Assembly: GCA_029582155.1 (NCBI GenBank)
Contig: CM055895.1
Location: 45,748,750-45,812,749, forward strand
Reading direction: 5' to 3'
Source: Panopea generosa
Taxonomy: Eukaryota > Mollusca > Bivalvia > Adapedonta > Hiatellidae
Length of the DNA: 64,000 nucleotides
Every line of letters begins with the position of its first letter. The stretch's first letter is position 1. Positions 11,101 to 20,929 of the stretch are shown one piece after another. Under the pieces are notes generated by a model. The model made no database searches, had not been told where the DNA came from, and was given only the letters and a program-made list of their open reading frames with translations. Both the position numbers and the translations under genes were made by a program.

Positions 11101-14100
11101 CCTGTTACACACACAGTGTGTGGGAGTATGGCTGCATGTGTAGCCGCTGTTGCTATACAACCATTAGATATATTGAGGACAAGATTTGTGGCTCAAGGTC
11201 AGAAAAAGGTAAGTAGTGTTAAGCCTTACTTTTTCAAGATGTTAGTATTTTATAAAATTAGATTTATAGTAGATTAAAAGAATATCTTCAACAGTGATAT
11301 TTAAATGTACCAATTTAAAGGAAGTATAACAGAATATTTTTTCATGCATTTTACTATTACTTATATGGTCTTCGTGTATATTGCATATAAGGCATTTATA
11401 TTGATTGAAACAAACAACTGTAATCTCCCTAGGTTAATGTCATCATTGCTAGAAATTATGCCATACCTGTCATAAGCCACTTGAGGGAAAAAGCAATTTT
11501 TAGGTCATTTGAGACTTTGTCTCAAGGGACCTTTTGCGATCACCTTTTGTCCCTCGTGCATCGTCTGTCCGTTAACAATTGACATCTCAAAACCTATAAG
11601 CTCAATTGAAATGAACTGTTGTATGCAGCTTTTAGGCTTCTCTGCAGGCAGTTAAAGCACAGGGGCACCCCAGCGCTTGACTATCAGAAATGGTATTCCC
11701 CTAGCGCTTGAATTTTTTAACAAAATTTTGCAAAAGCTTATTTTCCTTTAAATCATTATTTTTCTCTTGAATATCTTTTCTCATTTTAATGCCTAAAATG
11801 AAACATACTAAATATGATGACTTTAACTGATTAATGCAAGTTTAACTAATGAAATATATTTCAATGAGTGCCTTACACGGCGTTTGAAAATGTGTTGAAG
11901 GTGTTTACGCACTGTTACCCCAGCGCTTGCATTTCTTCCTGTGGAGAACCCTAGCTTTGGTACCTAAGGGTGAATCAAAATTTTGAGTTGCATGGTCCCC
12001 ACCCCCTCTGGGGCCTTGGGGACAGGGCCAAAACACTGAAATTTAGGTAAACTTTGAAAATCTTCTTACTATAGGAAACATTGGGAAACAAATGGTGAGT
12101 ATGATTATGGACGTATATTGGTCCTTTATAAAAGTTATGAATTGCATGACCCAGGGTCTCAGGGTTTGGTCCAGGGGATGGGGCCTACTTTACTAAATGA
12201 CAAAAAACATCATTTTTGATGACTGAATAGATTCATTTGAATGGTTTTTGGTGTGATTTGTTGTTGCTGACATGACAGTTAATGCTTATGTTTTATTGAC
12301 AAAAGTTGGAAAATAGATTCATTGTCATCAAGGATAATCAGGTGACCATTAAGGCCCACAGGCCTCTTTTTTCTAATAAGACCTGTGTCTGCTTGCTGCA
12401 GGTTGGTTTACGCATAAAGACCTGTGTCTGCTTGTTGATGGTTGGTTTACACTTAAAGGTCTGTGTCTGCTTGTTGCATGTTGGTTTACACATAAAGACC
12501 TGTGTCTGCTTGTTGCAGGTTGGTTTACACTTAAAGGCCTGTGTCTACTTGTTGCATGTTGGTTTATACATGTTGATCGGGGTCAGCTTGTTGTAGGTTG
12601 TTTAAGCATATAGACCTGTGTCAGCTTGTTGCAGGTTGGTTTATACATATTGATCTGTGCCCGCTAATTGAAGGTTGGTTACACATGTAGACTTGTGTCT
12701 GCTTGTTTCATGTTGGTTTACACATACATACCTGTACCTGCTTGTTAGAGGTTGGTAACACTTACAGGCCTGTGTCTGCTTGTTTCATGTTGGTTACACA
12801 TATAGACCTGTGTCTGCTTGTTGCAGGTTGGTTACACATATAAACCTGTGCCTGCTTGTTGCAGGTTGGTTACACTTAAAGGCCTGTGTCTGCTTGTTGC
12901 AGGTTGTTTTACGCATATAGACCTGTGTCAGCTTGTTGCAGGTTGGTTTACACATATTGACCTGTGCCTGCTAATTGCAGGTTGGTTTACATATACACAC
13001 ATGTGCCTGCTTGTTGCAGGTTGGTTACACTTAAAGGCTTGTGTCTGCTTGCTGCAGGTTGGTTACACTTAAAGGCCTGTGTCTGCATGCTGCAGGTGGG
13101 TTTACACATAGACTTGTGTCTGCTTGTTGCAGGTTGGTTTACACATAGACCTGTGTCTGCTTGTTTCAGTTTGTTTACACATAGACCTGTGTCTGTTTGT
13201 TGCAGATTGATGTACTAGTAATAGCCTGTGTCTGTTTGTTGCAGATTGATGTACTAATAATAGCCTATGTCTGTTTGTTGCAGGTTGATGTACTATTAAA
13301 GGCCTGTGTCTGTTTGTTGTAGGTTGATGTACTATTAAAGTCCTGTAATACGTGGTTTAATTAATAAACCTGAGTGAGTGGTTGTGTGGTGTCTGCTTGT
13401 TGCAGGTTGATGTACTATTTAAGGCCCTTGTCTGCTCGTTGCAGGTTGGTTTACACTTAGAGACATGTGTCTGTTTGTTGCAGGTTGATGTATTATTAAA
13501 GGCATGTGTCTGCTTGTTACAGGTTGATGTACTTTTAAAGGCCTGTGTCTGTTTGTTGCAAGTTAATGTTCTATTAAAGGCCTGTGTCTGTTTGTTGCAG
13601 GTTGATGTACTATTAAAGGCCTGTAAGACGTGGTTTAATTAATAAACCTGAGTGAGTGGTTGTGTGGTGTCTGCTTGTTGCAGGTTGGTGTACTATTTAA
13701 GGCCCTTGTCTGCTTGTTGCAGGTTGGTTTACTATTAAGGGCCTGTGTCTGTTTATTGCAGGCTGATGTACTATTAAAGGCCTGTGTTTGCTTGTTGCAG
13801 GTTGATGTACATTTAAAGGCCTGTATCTGCTTATTGCAGGTTGATGTATTAAAGGCCTGTGTCTGTTTGTTGCAGGTTGATGTACTATTAAAGGCATGTG
13901 TCTGCTTGTTGCAGGTTGATGTACTACATATTAAAGGGCTGTATCTCTTTGTTACAGGTTGATGTACTACATATTAAAGGCCTGTGTCTGTTTGTTACAG
14001 TTTACACTTAGAGACATGTGTCTGTTTGTTGCAGGTTGATGTACTATTAAGGGCCTGTGTCTGCAGGTTGATTTACACTAAAAGGGACAAACAACAATGT

Positions 14101-16467
14101 TAAAATCAATTTTACTTATATTCATGCATCAAATCAAGTTTTATATCTATGAAATGTATGTATAAGCATAGTGAAGTACATGTTTGAATATCAAAGTATT
14201 ATTACCTTAAATTTTATATCTAAATAGTCTTTAACAAAATTCATGAAACTAGTGGCATCGCACTTCCATTAACTTTATAGTTGATGATATGTTATTAATT
14301 TTTAGGTGTATAATTCCCTTCTACATGCAAGTGCAAGTATTATGAGGACTGAGGGGATCAGGGGTTTCTATAGGGGGTTAATACCAGCCATGGTAGGGGT
14401 GGCCCCACAAATGGGACTTCAGTTTGGCCTGTATGCTGCCCTGCAGAACTCGTGGAATACAATGTTCATGTTGCCAGACCAACATCATCCAGGTAAGGAA
14501 TTGTTGTTTATGTTTATAATGATGTATTTCATAAAATAACTAACTCAATGTTGATCTCTTACAAAAGAGATGTATATTGGTACTACGGATTCGGTAGTAA
14601 ACAAATATGAAGGACACAGGGTAGGAGTTTGATCAGAAAGTTTCAAAAAATCTTTAATAGAAACACTTAAGGTCCCTTACATACTTAATTCTTAGGTTTT
14701 GCCCTAAATAGATTCAGGCCTTACTACACAGTTGAATTTTGTTCATTTTTCTATATAAAATAAGTTAGGATTTCCATGGTTAGAAAAAGAGTCCACAGAG
14801 AAAAGTTTTTATAGTGTTTGTTTTCCATAGCAGGAATGTATCTGCACACAATAATGCACAATAAATGGCGGGTTAACCAGCTTGTTTTTTTAAAGGGAAT
14901 ATATTATGAATATCAAAATTTTTAAATCAGCTCAAAACTTCTTTTTTTTTTCCAATATAGCATGCCTGTATATTTTCACTGACACCGTATAACCAAAAGG
15001 ATAACTTTTTAAACATGCCAAAATAATGTATTAAAAAGGGATTTCTTAATTTAGGTGACGCGCCTAGGTTAGACTAAAATAGATTTCCCGATTAAAATTT
15101 CAAAATATTTTGTGACACATTAAATAAGCTACATAATTTCATTTGATCTCAGTTTGATTCCGTATACACGTATATAAATATTATAAAAATTGTTTCATCT
15201 TAGAAAGAGTTTAAATGACGATACAAAGTTTGTATTTAGTGCTGTCTATTTGTAATGTTGGGATTTCATTTCGAGTTTACCACTCTGATTTTGATATCGA
15301 TTTTGTCACATTTTGGTGGATTAGACATACCAAACCGTTCGGATTTTATTAAGTAATGATAACTAGATTATTTTTATCCATTTTACAAATAATTTTATTT
15401 CTTAAGACATTTACAGCATTTTTTCCTGTTATACTGCCTTTAAGAAAACTGCAGTGACACCCCCAAGCCGAAGTCCACAACGGCTATGTGTAGTGTCCTT
15501 GAGCAAGCCACTTTATTCACATAAGCTTAGTTATGTTTCTACCCAGAAAAACTTTAAGCTTGATTTGTCTAAGTTTTTAGAACTCATACTTTCACAACTG
15601 ATGTAAAATAAATAAGTTTTAAAACCCATTAAAAAACTTGTTAGGTAGCTACCACACATGTGAGAGGTTAAGGGTTTAATGCTGAGGTGGATTTAGATAT
15701 TTAAAAGTATAGTAGCGTGTAATAGTTGTCTGACATGATACTTAATTTTAGATATGGCAGATCTATTACCAGGTTGGTATGACTGAGTCATATGTTGTAG
15801 ATTATACTAACTTTTTTAGTTCATTTTCGAAGTAAACTCAGAGGTAATATGATTTGTTGTCGAGTATGTGCCCTGGTTAGAACCTTTACTGAGTGTCATT
15901 TGGGTCAGGCCTGGGAATGAACCTATGACCTCTGGCAAGAGCAGCTAACACTATCCACTGAACTACCATCCGCTTCATATCTCTATGGCATGCTATCTCA
16001 GTTTGGCAGAATTTAAATGTAACCACCAACAGTTTTAAATAAACATGATGTCACAATCCTTGATACCTTTGAGTTAGTTTGCACCAAAATTCATTTATAA
16101 AATGGTGTCAGAGAAAGAATATAAAAGTTTTGATATAAAAGTTTGCTTTTTATTATTTTCAGGTGTAGTTGAGAGTTTTATATGTGGATCTGGCTCTGGT
16201 TTTCTGTCCAAGCTGATCGCCTACCCAATGGACATTGTAAAGAAACGCTTGCAAATTCAAGGGTTTGAAGAGGCCAGAAAACCATTTGGTGCCTTCAGAA
16301 AGTATAATGGACTGATTGACTGTGTAATAATTGTAGTGAAGGAAGAGGGACTGACTGCGATATATAAAGGACTGTGTCCCAGTCTACTGAAGGCAGTTGT
16401 AGTATCAGGAACTATATTCTGTGTTTATGATCAAATACTAGGCTTGATGTTATTACGAAGTAGATAA
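8023..16467 (+). CDS. SLC25A19: mitochondrial thiamine pyrophosphate carrier
   Basis: Five coding exons (8023-8151, 10131-10286, 11029-11208, 14306-14492, 16163-16467) join in phase to 318 residues; human SLC25A19 has 320. Every junction has GT/AG. The protein starts MVGY like the human one. It shows the three-fold mitochondrial carrier pattern, with PLDVLK at 34-39, PLDILR at 140-145 and PMDIVK at 239-244. The third repeat has CGSGSG followed by SKLIAYPMDIVKKRLQIQGF, very close to the human protein. Expected role: inner-membrane exchange of cytosolic thiamine pyrophosphate for matrix nucleotides, feeding pyruvate, oxoglutarate and branched-chain ketoacid dehydrogenases. The reading frame is intact. 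An acceptor (tatttcag, 8001-8006) 16 bases before the ATG implies an upstream untranslated exon. A polyadenylation signal lies about 125 bases after the stop. Confidence 0.93.
8775..8865 (+). mobile_element. tRNA-like SINE fragment in SLC25A19 intron 1
   Basis: GAGGTTGTGGGTTTGATCCC gives a B-box with an A-box-like TGGTTAATTGACC about 35 bases before it. Too degenerate for a tRNA gene. Confidence 0.4.
8967..9693 (-). mobile_element. pogo/Tigger-like DNA transposon, internally deleted
   Basis: Begins with the terminal repeat CAGTCAAACCTGTCTTAAGC next to a TA. It contains phrases such as GGCTGCTTAAGACAGGTGGC and an ORF for a Tigger-type DNA-binding region. The catalytic DDE part and the opposite terminal repeat are absent. 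The right junction falls at about 9693, against SINE sequence. Confidence 0.75.
9257..9661 (-). CDS. stand-alone pogo/Tigger DNA-binding domain (psq + CENP-B HTH)
   Basis: An open frame whose probable start is the MPPKWK methionine at 9661; an in-frame ATG also exists at 9682. LTLDERVEIVKLLESGKSSR plus IADKLGVGRTQIQNV is a psq-type helix-turn-helix as in CENP-B/Tigger transposases. Residues from about 70 on (NELCYKWF, then LNIETFKASHGWLEAFLKRH) match the CENP-B-type second HTH domain. The frame ends shortly after and no catalytic domain follows. It would bind DNA but not transpose. It sits in SLC25A19 intron 1 antisense to that gene. Most likely a transposon relic; expression is unknown. Confidence 0.72.
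   Translation of the reverse strand: MPPKWKCLTLDERVEIVKLLESGKSSRFIADKLGVGRTQIQNVCKRKSAVMEEYDSNSNPESKRVRRVTANDEINELCYKWFGDATMRKVNVSGPLLQQKALKIASDLNIETFKASHGWLEAFLKRHNNYGIFT
10131..10286 (+). CDS. SLC25A19: SLC25A19 coding exon 2
   Basis: Acceptor atatttgcag, donor GTGCAG|gtcagt, phase 0 on both sides, residues 44-95. Contains IVKEEGTRALWKGHIPAQVL, the EG...W.G..P carrier motif following signature 1; human has LQEEGPTAFWKGHVPAQIL. Confidence 0.93.
10526..10590. repeat. (ATTC)n microsatellite
   Basis: About fifteen copies of ATTC with one CACATTC interruption, in SLC25A19 intron 2. Confidence 0.95.
10826..10993 (-). mobile_element. SINE family D copy
   Basis: Plus-strand order ACTACCAGTGGAGGAAGGTC, CGTTCTTCTGCTGTAACTGG, then TTACCCACAACCTCAGC and CCACTGGGCCACGG matches the copy at 9694-9890. 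Orientation is minus. Confidence 0.65.
11029..11208 (+). CDS. SLC25A19: SLC25A19 coding exon 3
   Basis: Acceptor tttacttcag, donor AAAAAG|gtaagt, phase 0, residues 96-155. Holds helix 3 (CGSMAACVAAVAI) and the second signature PLDILRTRFVAQG, matching human HPVDVLRTRFAAQG. Confidence 0.93.
11499..12372. mobile_element. mollusc-type repeat (GGTCATTTGAGAC... end), carrying a nested MITE
   Basis: Starts TAGGTCATTTGAGACTTTGT, followed by GACCTTTTGCGATCACC and a ...CGTCTGTCCG phrase. Ends CAGGTGACCATTAAGG and GGCCTCTT, so the two ends are roughly inverted. The body shares GTATGCAGCTTTGGTAC and later units with the copy at 58812-59990. The element is interrupted at 11633-11953 by a MITE. No coding capacity. 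Confidence 0.7.
11633..11953. mobile_element. MITE, 5-bp target duplication GCTTT, nested
   Basis: Terminal repeats TAGGCTTCTCTGCAGG and the complement of CCTGTGGAGAACCCTA. Flanked by GCTTT on both sides (11628-11632, 11954-11958). The empty site GCAGCTTTGGTAC exists in the related host repeat at about 58850. An opposite-orientation relative is at 18513-18789. The TIR style and 5-bp duplication suggest the hAT5 type, which is an inference. Confidence 0.8.
12375..14075. repeat. minisatellite, ~39 bp units, in SLC25A19 intron 3
   Basis: About forty copies of GCCTGTGTCTGCTTGTTGCAG followed by GTTGGTTTACACATA or, in the second half, GTTGATGTACTATTAAAG. Two variants dominate the left and right halves. 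A segment with the phrase CGTGGTTTAATTAATAAACC occurs twice (13351 and 13629), 278 bp apart, showing a higher-order duplication. The apparent ORFs of 80-100 aa are translations of the repeat. Confidence 0.93.
14306..14492 (+). CDS. SLC25A19: SLC25A19 coding exon 4
   Basis: Acceptor taatttttag, donor CATCCAG|gtaagg, phase 0 in and phase 1 out, residues 156-217 plus one base. Contains RTEGIRGFYRGLIPAMVGVA, the second-repeat EG..FYRGL.P motif, and helix 4. Confidence 0.92.
15437..15560 (+). mobile_element. SINE family C core
   Basis: CGGCTATGTGTAGTGTCCTT, GAGCAAGCCACTTTATTC, then TTCTACCCAGAAA: the conserved core also seen in inverse at 24906-25066 and direct at 62068-62204. Confidence 0.6.
15862..15975 (-). 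mobile_element. SINE family C copy, tRNA-like head at right
   Basis: Plus strand CCCTGGTTAGAACCTTTACT, GGGAATGAACCTATGACC, ACTATCCACTGAACTACC; on the minus strand the last two form A- and B-box-like elements. Confidence 0.55.
16163..16467 (+). CDS. SLC25A19: SLC25A19 coding exon 5 (last)
   Basis: Acceptor tattattttcag, phase 1 in, stop TAA at 16465-16467. Encodes residues 218-318 with helix 5, signature PMDIVK and helix 6. FGAFRKYNGLIDC and LCPSLLKA match the human carrier segments FGQVRRYKGLMDC and LSPSLLKA. Confidence 0.93.
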
Positions 16468-16592
16468 AATACGATCACTATTAATCCGATGTTGAATACA
16501 CTATTGTGTATCTGCCTCATCCTGTTTTAAGATGGAACCTACTGTATTACCTGATGGCATGTTTTGTAGCAAGACAGTAGATCTATCTCTTA

Positions 16593-16598
16593 AATAAA
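16593..16598 (+). other. SLC25A19: polyadenylation signal of SLC25A19
   Basis: AATAAA 125 bases after the stop codon. It is the first such hexamer downstream and suits a short 3' UTR. Confidence 0.55.
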
Positions 16599-16621
16599 AA
16601 TAATAACTACCTGCATGATGT

Positions 16622-17132
16622 ACACTCATCAACTTTGAAAGTGCCCCAGTCATATTTTGATGTCTGTTGGTCAATGCAGCAACTTTCTTTGGTCTTCTAC
16701 ACCGTAAACCACCATCACGAAGCCTTCTCCTTACAGTAACTGGATGGATTGGGCGTCTGAGAGCAAAAACAAAAAGAACAAAAGTTATGGAAATGGACAG
16801 AAAGTAAGGGTCATATTTTCAAAGCAAGTAAACATATATGATGTTTTACATGTTACATACCCATGCCTTCCTAGCATTCTTCTAGCTGTAGTAGATGATG
16901 GCCAGAAACGGTATCTTTGGTGCAGCATCCGCATAGTGGCATTCTGTCTCCTGGTCGTAACACGGCGTTGACCTTGTCTAGATTGATCTTTCACACTCCC
17001 AGTTTGCATATAACATGCTTGCAATCTTACAATTGTTGAGTGATAACAAATGAAATGCCACTGCCGACCACTCATTCTGGTACATAGCATCCCAATAGCC
17101 TGAGAACAGCTATTTTCAGAGAGTTGCGGCAT
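16622..17132 (-). pseudogene. Tc1-family transposase remnant with an apparent 104 bp intron
   Basis: The minus-strand frame from 17132 starts MPQLSENSCSQAIGMLCTRM, then HSTIVRLQACYMQTGSVKDQ and RQGQRRVTTRRQNATMR, a typical Tc1 paired-type DNA-binding region. It reads to RRMLGRHG at 16861, where a gtatgt donor stands. An acceptor gctctcag at 16757-16758 restores the family text RPIHPVTVRRRLRDGGLRCR down to about 16640. The DDE catalytic part is missing. Found 150 bp past the SLC25A19 poly(A) signal, opposite strand. Confidence 0.72.
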
Positions 17133-18130
17133 AATATCCGTTGTGTCAGTTCAAGTGGAAATCATGTTTCTCGTATTAAAAATCGACTGTATACATAATC
17201 CATGTTGAAATAGACTGTTTGCCAAATTGACCCCTGCAGCATATGCAAAAAGTGATAAAACGTACAAAGCCGTGTAAATGACTATAATGATGAAAAAATG
17301 TGTGCAAAGATGCTATTTATCATTACATTTTACATTTGAAGGGTTTTAACTGAACTATGGAAGATTAAACATTGTTGCGTTTTCAAAGTTGTTTAGTGTA
17401 TATTGGACAATTCTGACTATAAATAGAATGACATCATTTCAGATAAGCATATTTGGTTTATAATTGTACATGTATTTTATTTATTGTTTAAAATGATTAC
17501 CAAAAAATACCAAAGGTAGAATATTCGAGATTAATTTGTCAATCGCTATGAAGTATTTTAAGTCTTATTTATAAACATTTCAATGTTAACAGTAATTGAA
17601 AGTAATATATGGAAAATATTAAATAATACTCTGCTTGATTTTTATTTAAATTGGTAGCAAAGAAATGAGAATTATTGTCATAATTAATGTTTTTCTAGAG
17701 AGAGAGATATTTTTAATTGAATCATTCACATAGTGAGAATACTATTCCAGAGGATTACTAAAAGTAAGTGCAATCATAACCAGCGAGGTGAGAAAAACAT
17801 GGCAGCGGCTCAACTTTAATGTTGTTGATGTGGCCGCAGATCAAGATAAAGATGGTTCAAGTGTAAAAACTACTGCTTGGACCCAAAGTAGCAGTCAAAA
17901 TTATCATTTCTGTTGTTATTATTTTTTAATTCTTTACTCTGGCATTTGGAAAGAAGACAGAACATGAAAATGTAGTTTCAAAAATGCAATTGGTTGTTAT
18001 AATTTTATTTAAGAATTATGCTCAGGTATCAGTTTTAACTCTTGTATTAGTATGTTTTTTTGTTATATAAAACTAAATGTGATACAGCTTGAAATAAACA
18101 CATATATTCTCTTTATTATATATTTGTTTT
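17133..18130. other. intergenic, nothing recognised
   Basis: AT-rich stretch after the Tc1 remnant. No open frame with splice support and no repeat family recognised. Confidence 0.5.
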
Positions 18131-18137
18131 GTTAATA

Positions 18138-18335
18138 AGCTCTACTTAGCTCAGTCTGTAGCATGCAGGGGTTGCGAGTAGGAATCCCTGCAAGGCCACA
18201 GTCTCTGTGATGATTGATATAGGAATTTACATATCATTGTCATTCATCTCTCACCACTGATTCAAGTGGAAAGTTATCAGTTACTTGCAAAGATGGATGT
18301 ACCTGAATACAGGTAAACCTTCCCAGTTATGATTA
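18138..18335 (+). mobile_element. tRNA-derived SINE (family A)
   Basis: Head TTAGCTCAGTCTGTAGCATG with B-box region GAGTAGGAATCCC, then the family body GTGATGATTGATATA, CATTGTCATTCATCTCTCAC and GATTCAAGTGG...GTTATCAGTTACTTG. Best full-length relative: 50551-50839. Confidence 0.8.
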
Positions 18336-18441
18336 TTTATGGTTATGGGATAAATTGACCAGACATTGTTATGGATAATTTATAAACTAAACAACATTTT
18401 AACATGTAAAAAATACACTGTGAAACTATAATCAACTGCAT

Positions 18442-18940
18442 ACAATAAAACTTAGATAGCTTGAATCCAACGGGACTGGACAAAATAGTTTGAGATAAAG
18501 GTTGTTTGAGCCCAGGGTTCTCCACAGTAAGGAATGCAAGAATTGTGTAAAGCACTCGTTGAAATATATTTCACTAGTACAACTTTTATTAATCAGTTAA
18601 AGTCATCATATTTAGTACGTCCATTTTAGGCATTAAAATGAGAAAAGATGTGCAAAGAAAAATAAGGATTTAAAGGAAAGTAAGCTTTTGCAAATTTATT
18701 TTTAAAGAATTCAAGCGCTAGGGGAATACCATTTCTGTTAGTCAATCGCTGGGGTGCCCCTGTGCTTAAATGGCCCGTGGAGAGGCCTGGAGCCAAGTAT
18801 TGTTCAATATCATACCATACCTATACATGTGCTTACATTGAAATAATTATTCTGTCGAGACCAGATACATGTAAGTGGTTCGAGCTACATTTATATGTGG
18901 CATTCCAGCCATCGGTGTTCGAGCCAACGAAGGTTTACTG
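18442..18940. mobile_element. pogo/Tc1-like MITE carrying a second MITE
   Basis: Left end TACAATAAAACTTAGATAGC, right end in inverse TTCAGTAAACCTTCGTTGGC. Repeated TTCGAGC phrases just inside both ends. TA bounds both sides. Interrupted by the element at 18513-18789. Confidence 0.65.
18513..18789. mobile_element. MITE, 5-bp target duplication GAGCC, nested
   Basis: Terminal repeats CAGGGTTCTCCACAG and the complement of CCGTGGAGAGGCCTG, flanked by GAGCC at 18508-18512 and 18790-18794. Inverse-orientation relative of 11633-11953, sharing the subterminal phrase CAAGCGCTAGGGGAATACCA. Confidence 0.8.
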
Positions 18941-19904
18941 AATAGTATGTCCCTTAAACATACTTTTGGTTTGATATCACAATAATATGTAATTAATTAT
19001 GTAGCATTATATCTGGTATTTGTATTGTAAGACAGTATCATTTTTATTTTCGAAATTCGTAAGAAGTATGTTTTTATGGTACTAACACCATTTGCACCGG
19101 AACTATTTTAATATTTTGAAAATGAGTGTACATGTATTTAGTTGCAGAATATATTTTTAATGGATGTGATTTTATGATTAATTGTAACATTGACATTACT
19201 AACATGTTTTATAATTCATTTACTCATGGAGTTAAAATTATATATTTATACTGCTATTGTTGTTTATTTATTCCTACACAATAAAATGGTTCCATACTTT
19301 GTTAGTTTACACATAGTGTTACACTAAAGTTTATTATTCACTAAGAGTCTTTGAAAATGCAAAACTCTAATTGGGCTTAGTCATCTGGGCTGTTTTAGGA
19401 AGAAGCATTAATGCTCGGCGGGCAACACCGAGAAACGTTTATAAGCTTTCATATGCCTTGGATCGGGAGTGAAACAACATTCCCCAGCAGTGTATTGTAA
19501 ATATTGTACTTTTAATGAGGCAAACATGTGATGCTTGCATTGCTGCAAACACCCGCTACTAATTGGAATGTTTGTGATTTGGTGTGTCGCTGTTAACAAC
19601 GTTTATTCTCAGGGAATCGTTCATATTTTCCAACAGTATTCACAATAGATTTTTGGCTTGTGTGAATGTTTATTAATGGAAATTTTATTGAAATTGTTAA
19701 ACAAGAAACTTGTTTTGAGTCTGACTTTTACATTTTTAAAGTTTTCAGTCCTTCATTTAATAAACATACCATCACTGATTTACTAGTACATGTATAAACA
19801 TGTAGGTGTATATCTTCTGTCTGAAACAGCCAGTGTTTTTATATACGAGGCTACCTATGATGGCTTTTTTTTTTTTTTTTAAATAGGATTTAATGCTTTT
19901 TTAC
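18941..19904. other. intergenic, nothing clearly recognised
   Basis: Mostly AT-rich. A GC-richer patch around 19408-19599 has a 63-codon minus-strand frame without recognisable domain. A T run lies at 19865-19880. Confidence 0.45.
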
Positions 19905-20072
19905 ACCTCGGATGAATCTAAGTTGAACCACTGTCCTCGTGAAAGTAACTGGCAAACTTTCTCACATTAATTTTGGACCAAGATGGGCTTGAACCCGCAA
20001 CGTCAGCAGTGACAAAGTAAGTGGTCATTAGATGACAAAGCCTTCTGAAGACCACACAACCAAAGAGGACAC
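19905..20072 (-). mobile_element. SINE family D copy
   Basis: Plus strand CACCTCGGATGAATCTAAGT, AGTAACTGGCAAACTTTCTC, GGGCTTGAACCCGCAACGTC, CACACAACCAAAGAGGAC; minus-strand head GTCCTCTTTGGTTGTGTGG matches the copy at 9890. Confidence 0.7.
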
Positions 20073-20299
20073 AACAGAACAGATTTTTGTCCAAATTATA
20101 TTTACATGTCTTGTTACTCTTGCAAATATGTTGCATCTACGCTTACAAAACTCTTCACTGGCAGATAACACTACATGTTTTTAACTGAAAATCAGGATCA
20201 GAATGATTGTAGTAGTCCAGACCAGCTGCCTAAAGTGATAAAAAAAACATTGTATCATACTGTTATATTCACTCTGGCACTTGCATTTTTCAATGGATC

Positions 20300-20320
20300 T
20301 GTGTGTGTGTTCGTGTGTGT

Positions 20321-20357
<37 letters not shown>
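20300..20357. repeat. (GT)n microsatellite
   Basis: GTGTGTGT tract with two TTCGTGT interruptions at its start. Confidence 0.95.
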
Positions 20358-20379
20358 CTAAGGTTTTAAGTCCCACCAC

Positions 20380-20690
20380 CAAGAGAAACCCAGGAGAACC
20401 CCTGGGTTGGCACAATTGAGTGTGGTCTGTGGAGTGTGTTGGTGATCAGTGTAGGATGATTGCTGCATCAAAGAGATCTAGAAATAGTGCTGGTCTGGGA
20501 ATGGTCTGCTGTTGCTGGGCACTTCACATCCGCTACAGGATAGTGGAACCTGCATCCTCTACTGGACCTATTTGGGCCTACGCTGACAAATATACCCTGA
20601 CAAGTCCCAGGGCTAGATCTTTCTGCTGCCTACACATCATTGACAGTGACAGAAAGTCAGTCTGCTTCCTTCAATTGTAGACGAGATATT
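20380..20690. other. GC-richer block of unknown nature
   Basis: A 300 bp block clearly richer in G+C than its surroundings, open for 86 codons on the plus strand (20420-20680) and partly open on the minus strand. No splice-supported exon or domain recognised. It could be a fragment of an old gene or transposon ORF. Confidence 0.3.
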
Positions 20691-20929
20691 GATTATAAAT
20701 CCTACTGGAACACAACATGGCTATACATGTATTAACAAATTGGGACGCTGGAATTCACTTAAGACGCCGATACTAACCATAGTCGCAAGTACCGGTAACG
20801 TGTTTCCCTGACGGTCTACTCTGTCGCTGATAAAATGTGTTTGTCAGTACAGGAACACCCCACATTATACCATATGCCCTCGCTGTGACATGCTTGCACT
20901 GGAGGCTCAGGGAGGAGTTCATGGAATTT

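Larger units (their letters stand above)
14493..16162 (+). other. SLC25A19 intron 4
   Basis: 1.67 kb. Apart from two decayed SINE cores near 15437-15560 and 15862-15975 it shows only AT-rich single-copy-looking sequence. Confidence 0.6.

Noticed and set aside
12306-13962. Several plus-strand frames of 80-100 codons with Cys/Leu-rich repeats
   Set aside because: They are translations of the ~39 bp minisatellite in different frames and look alike only because of the repeat.
14306-14310. Possibility that SLC25A19 skips directly from exon 3 to another acceptor in the minisatellite
   Set aside because: The acceptor at 14305 gives exact phase and the conserved second-repeat motif; none of the decoys do.
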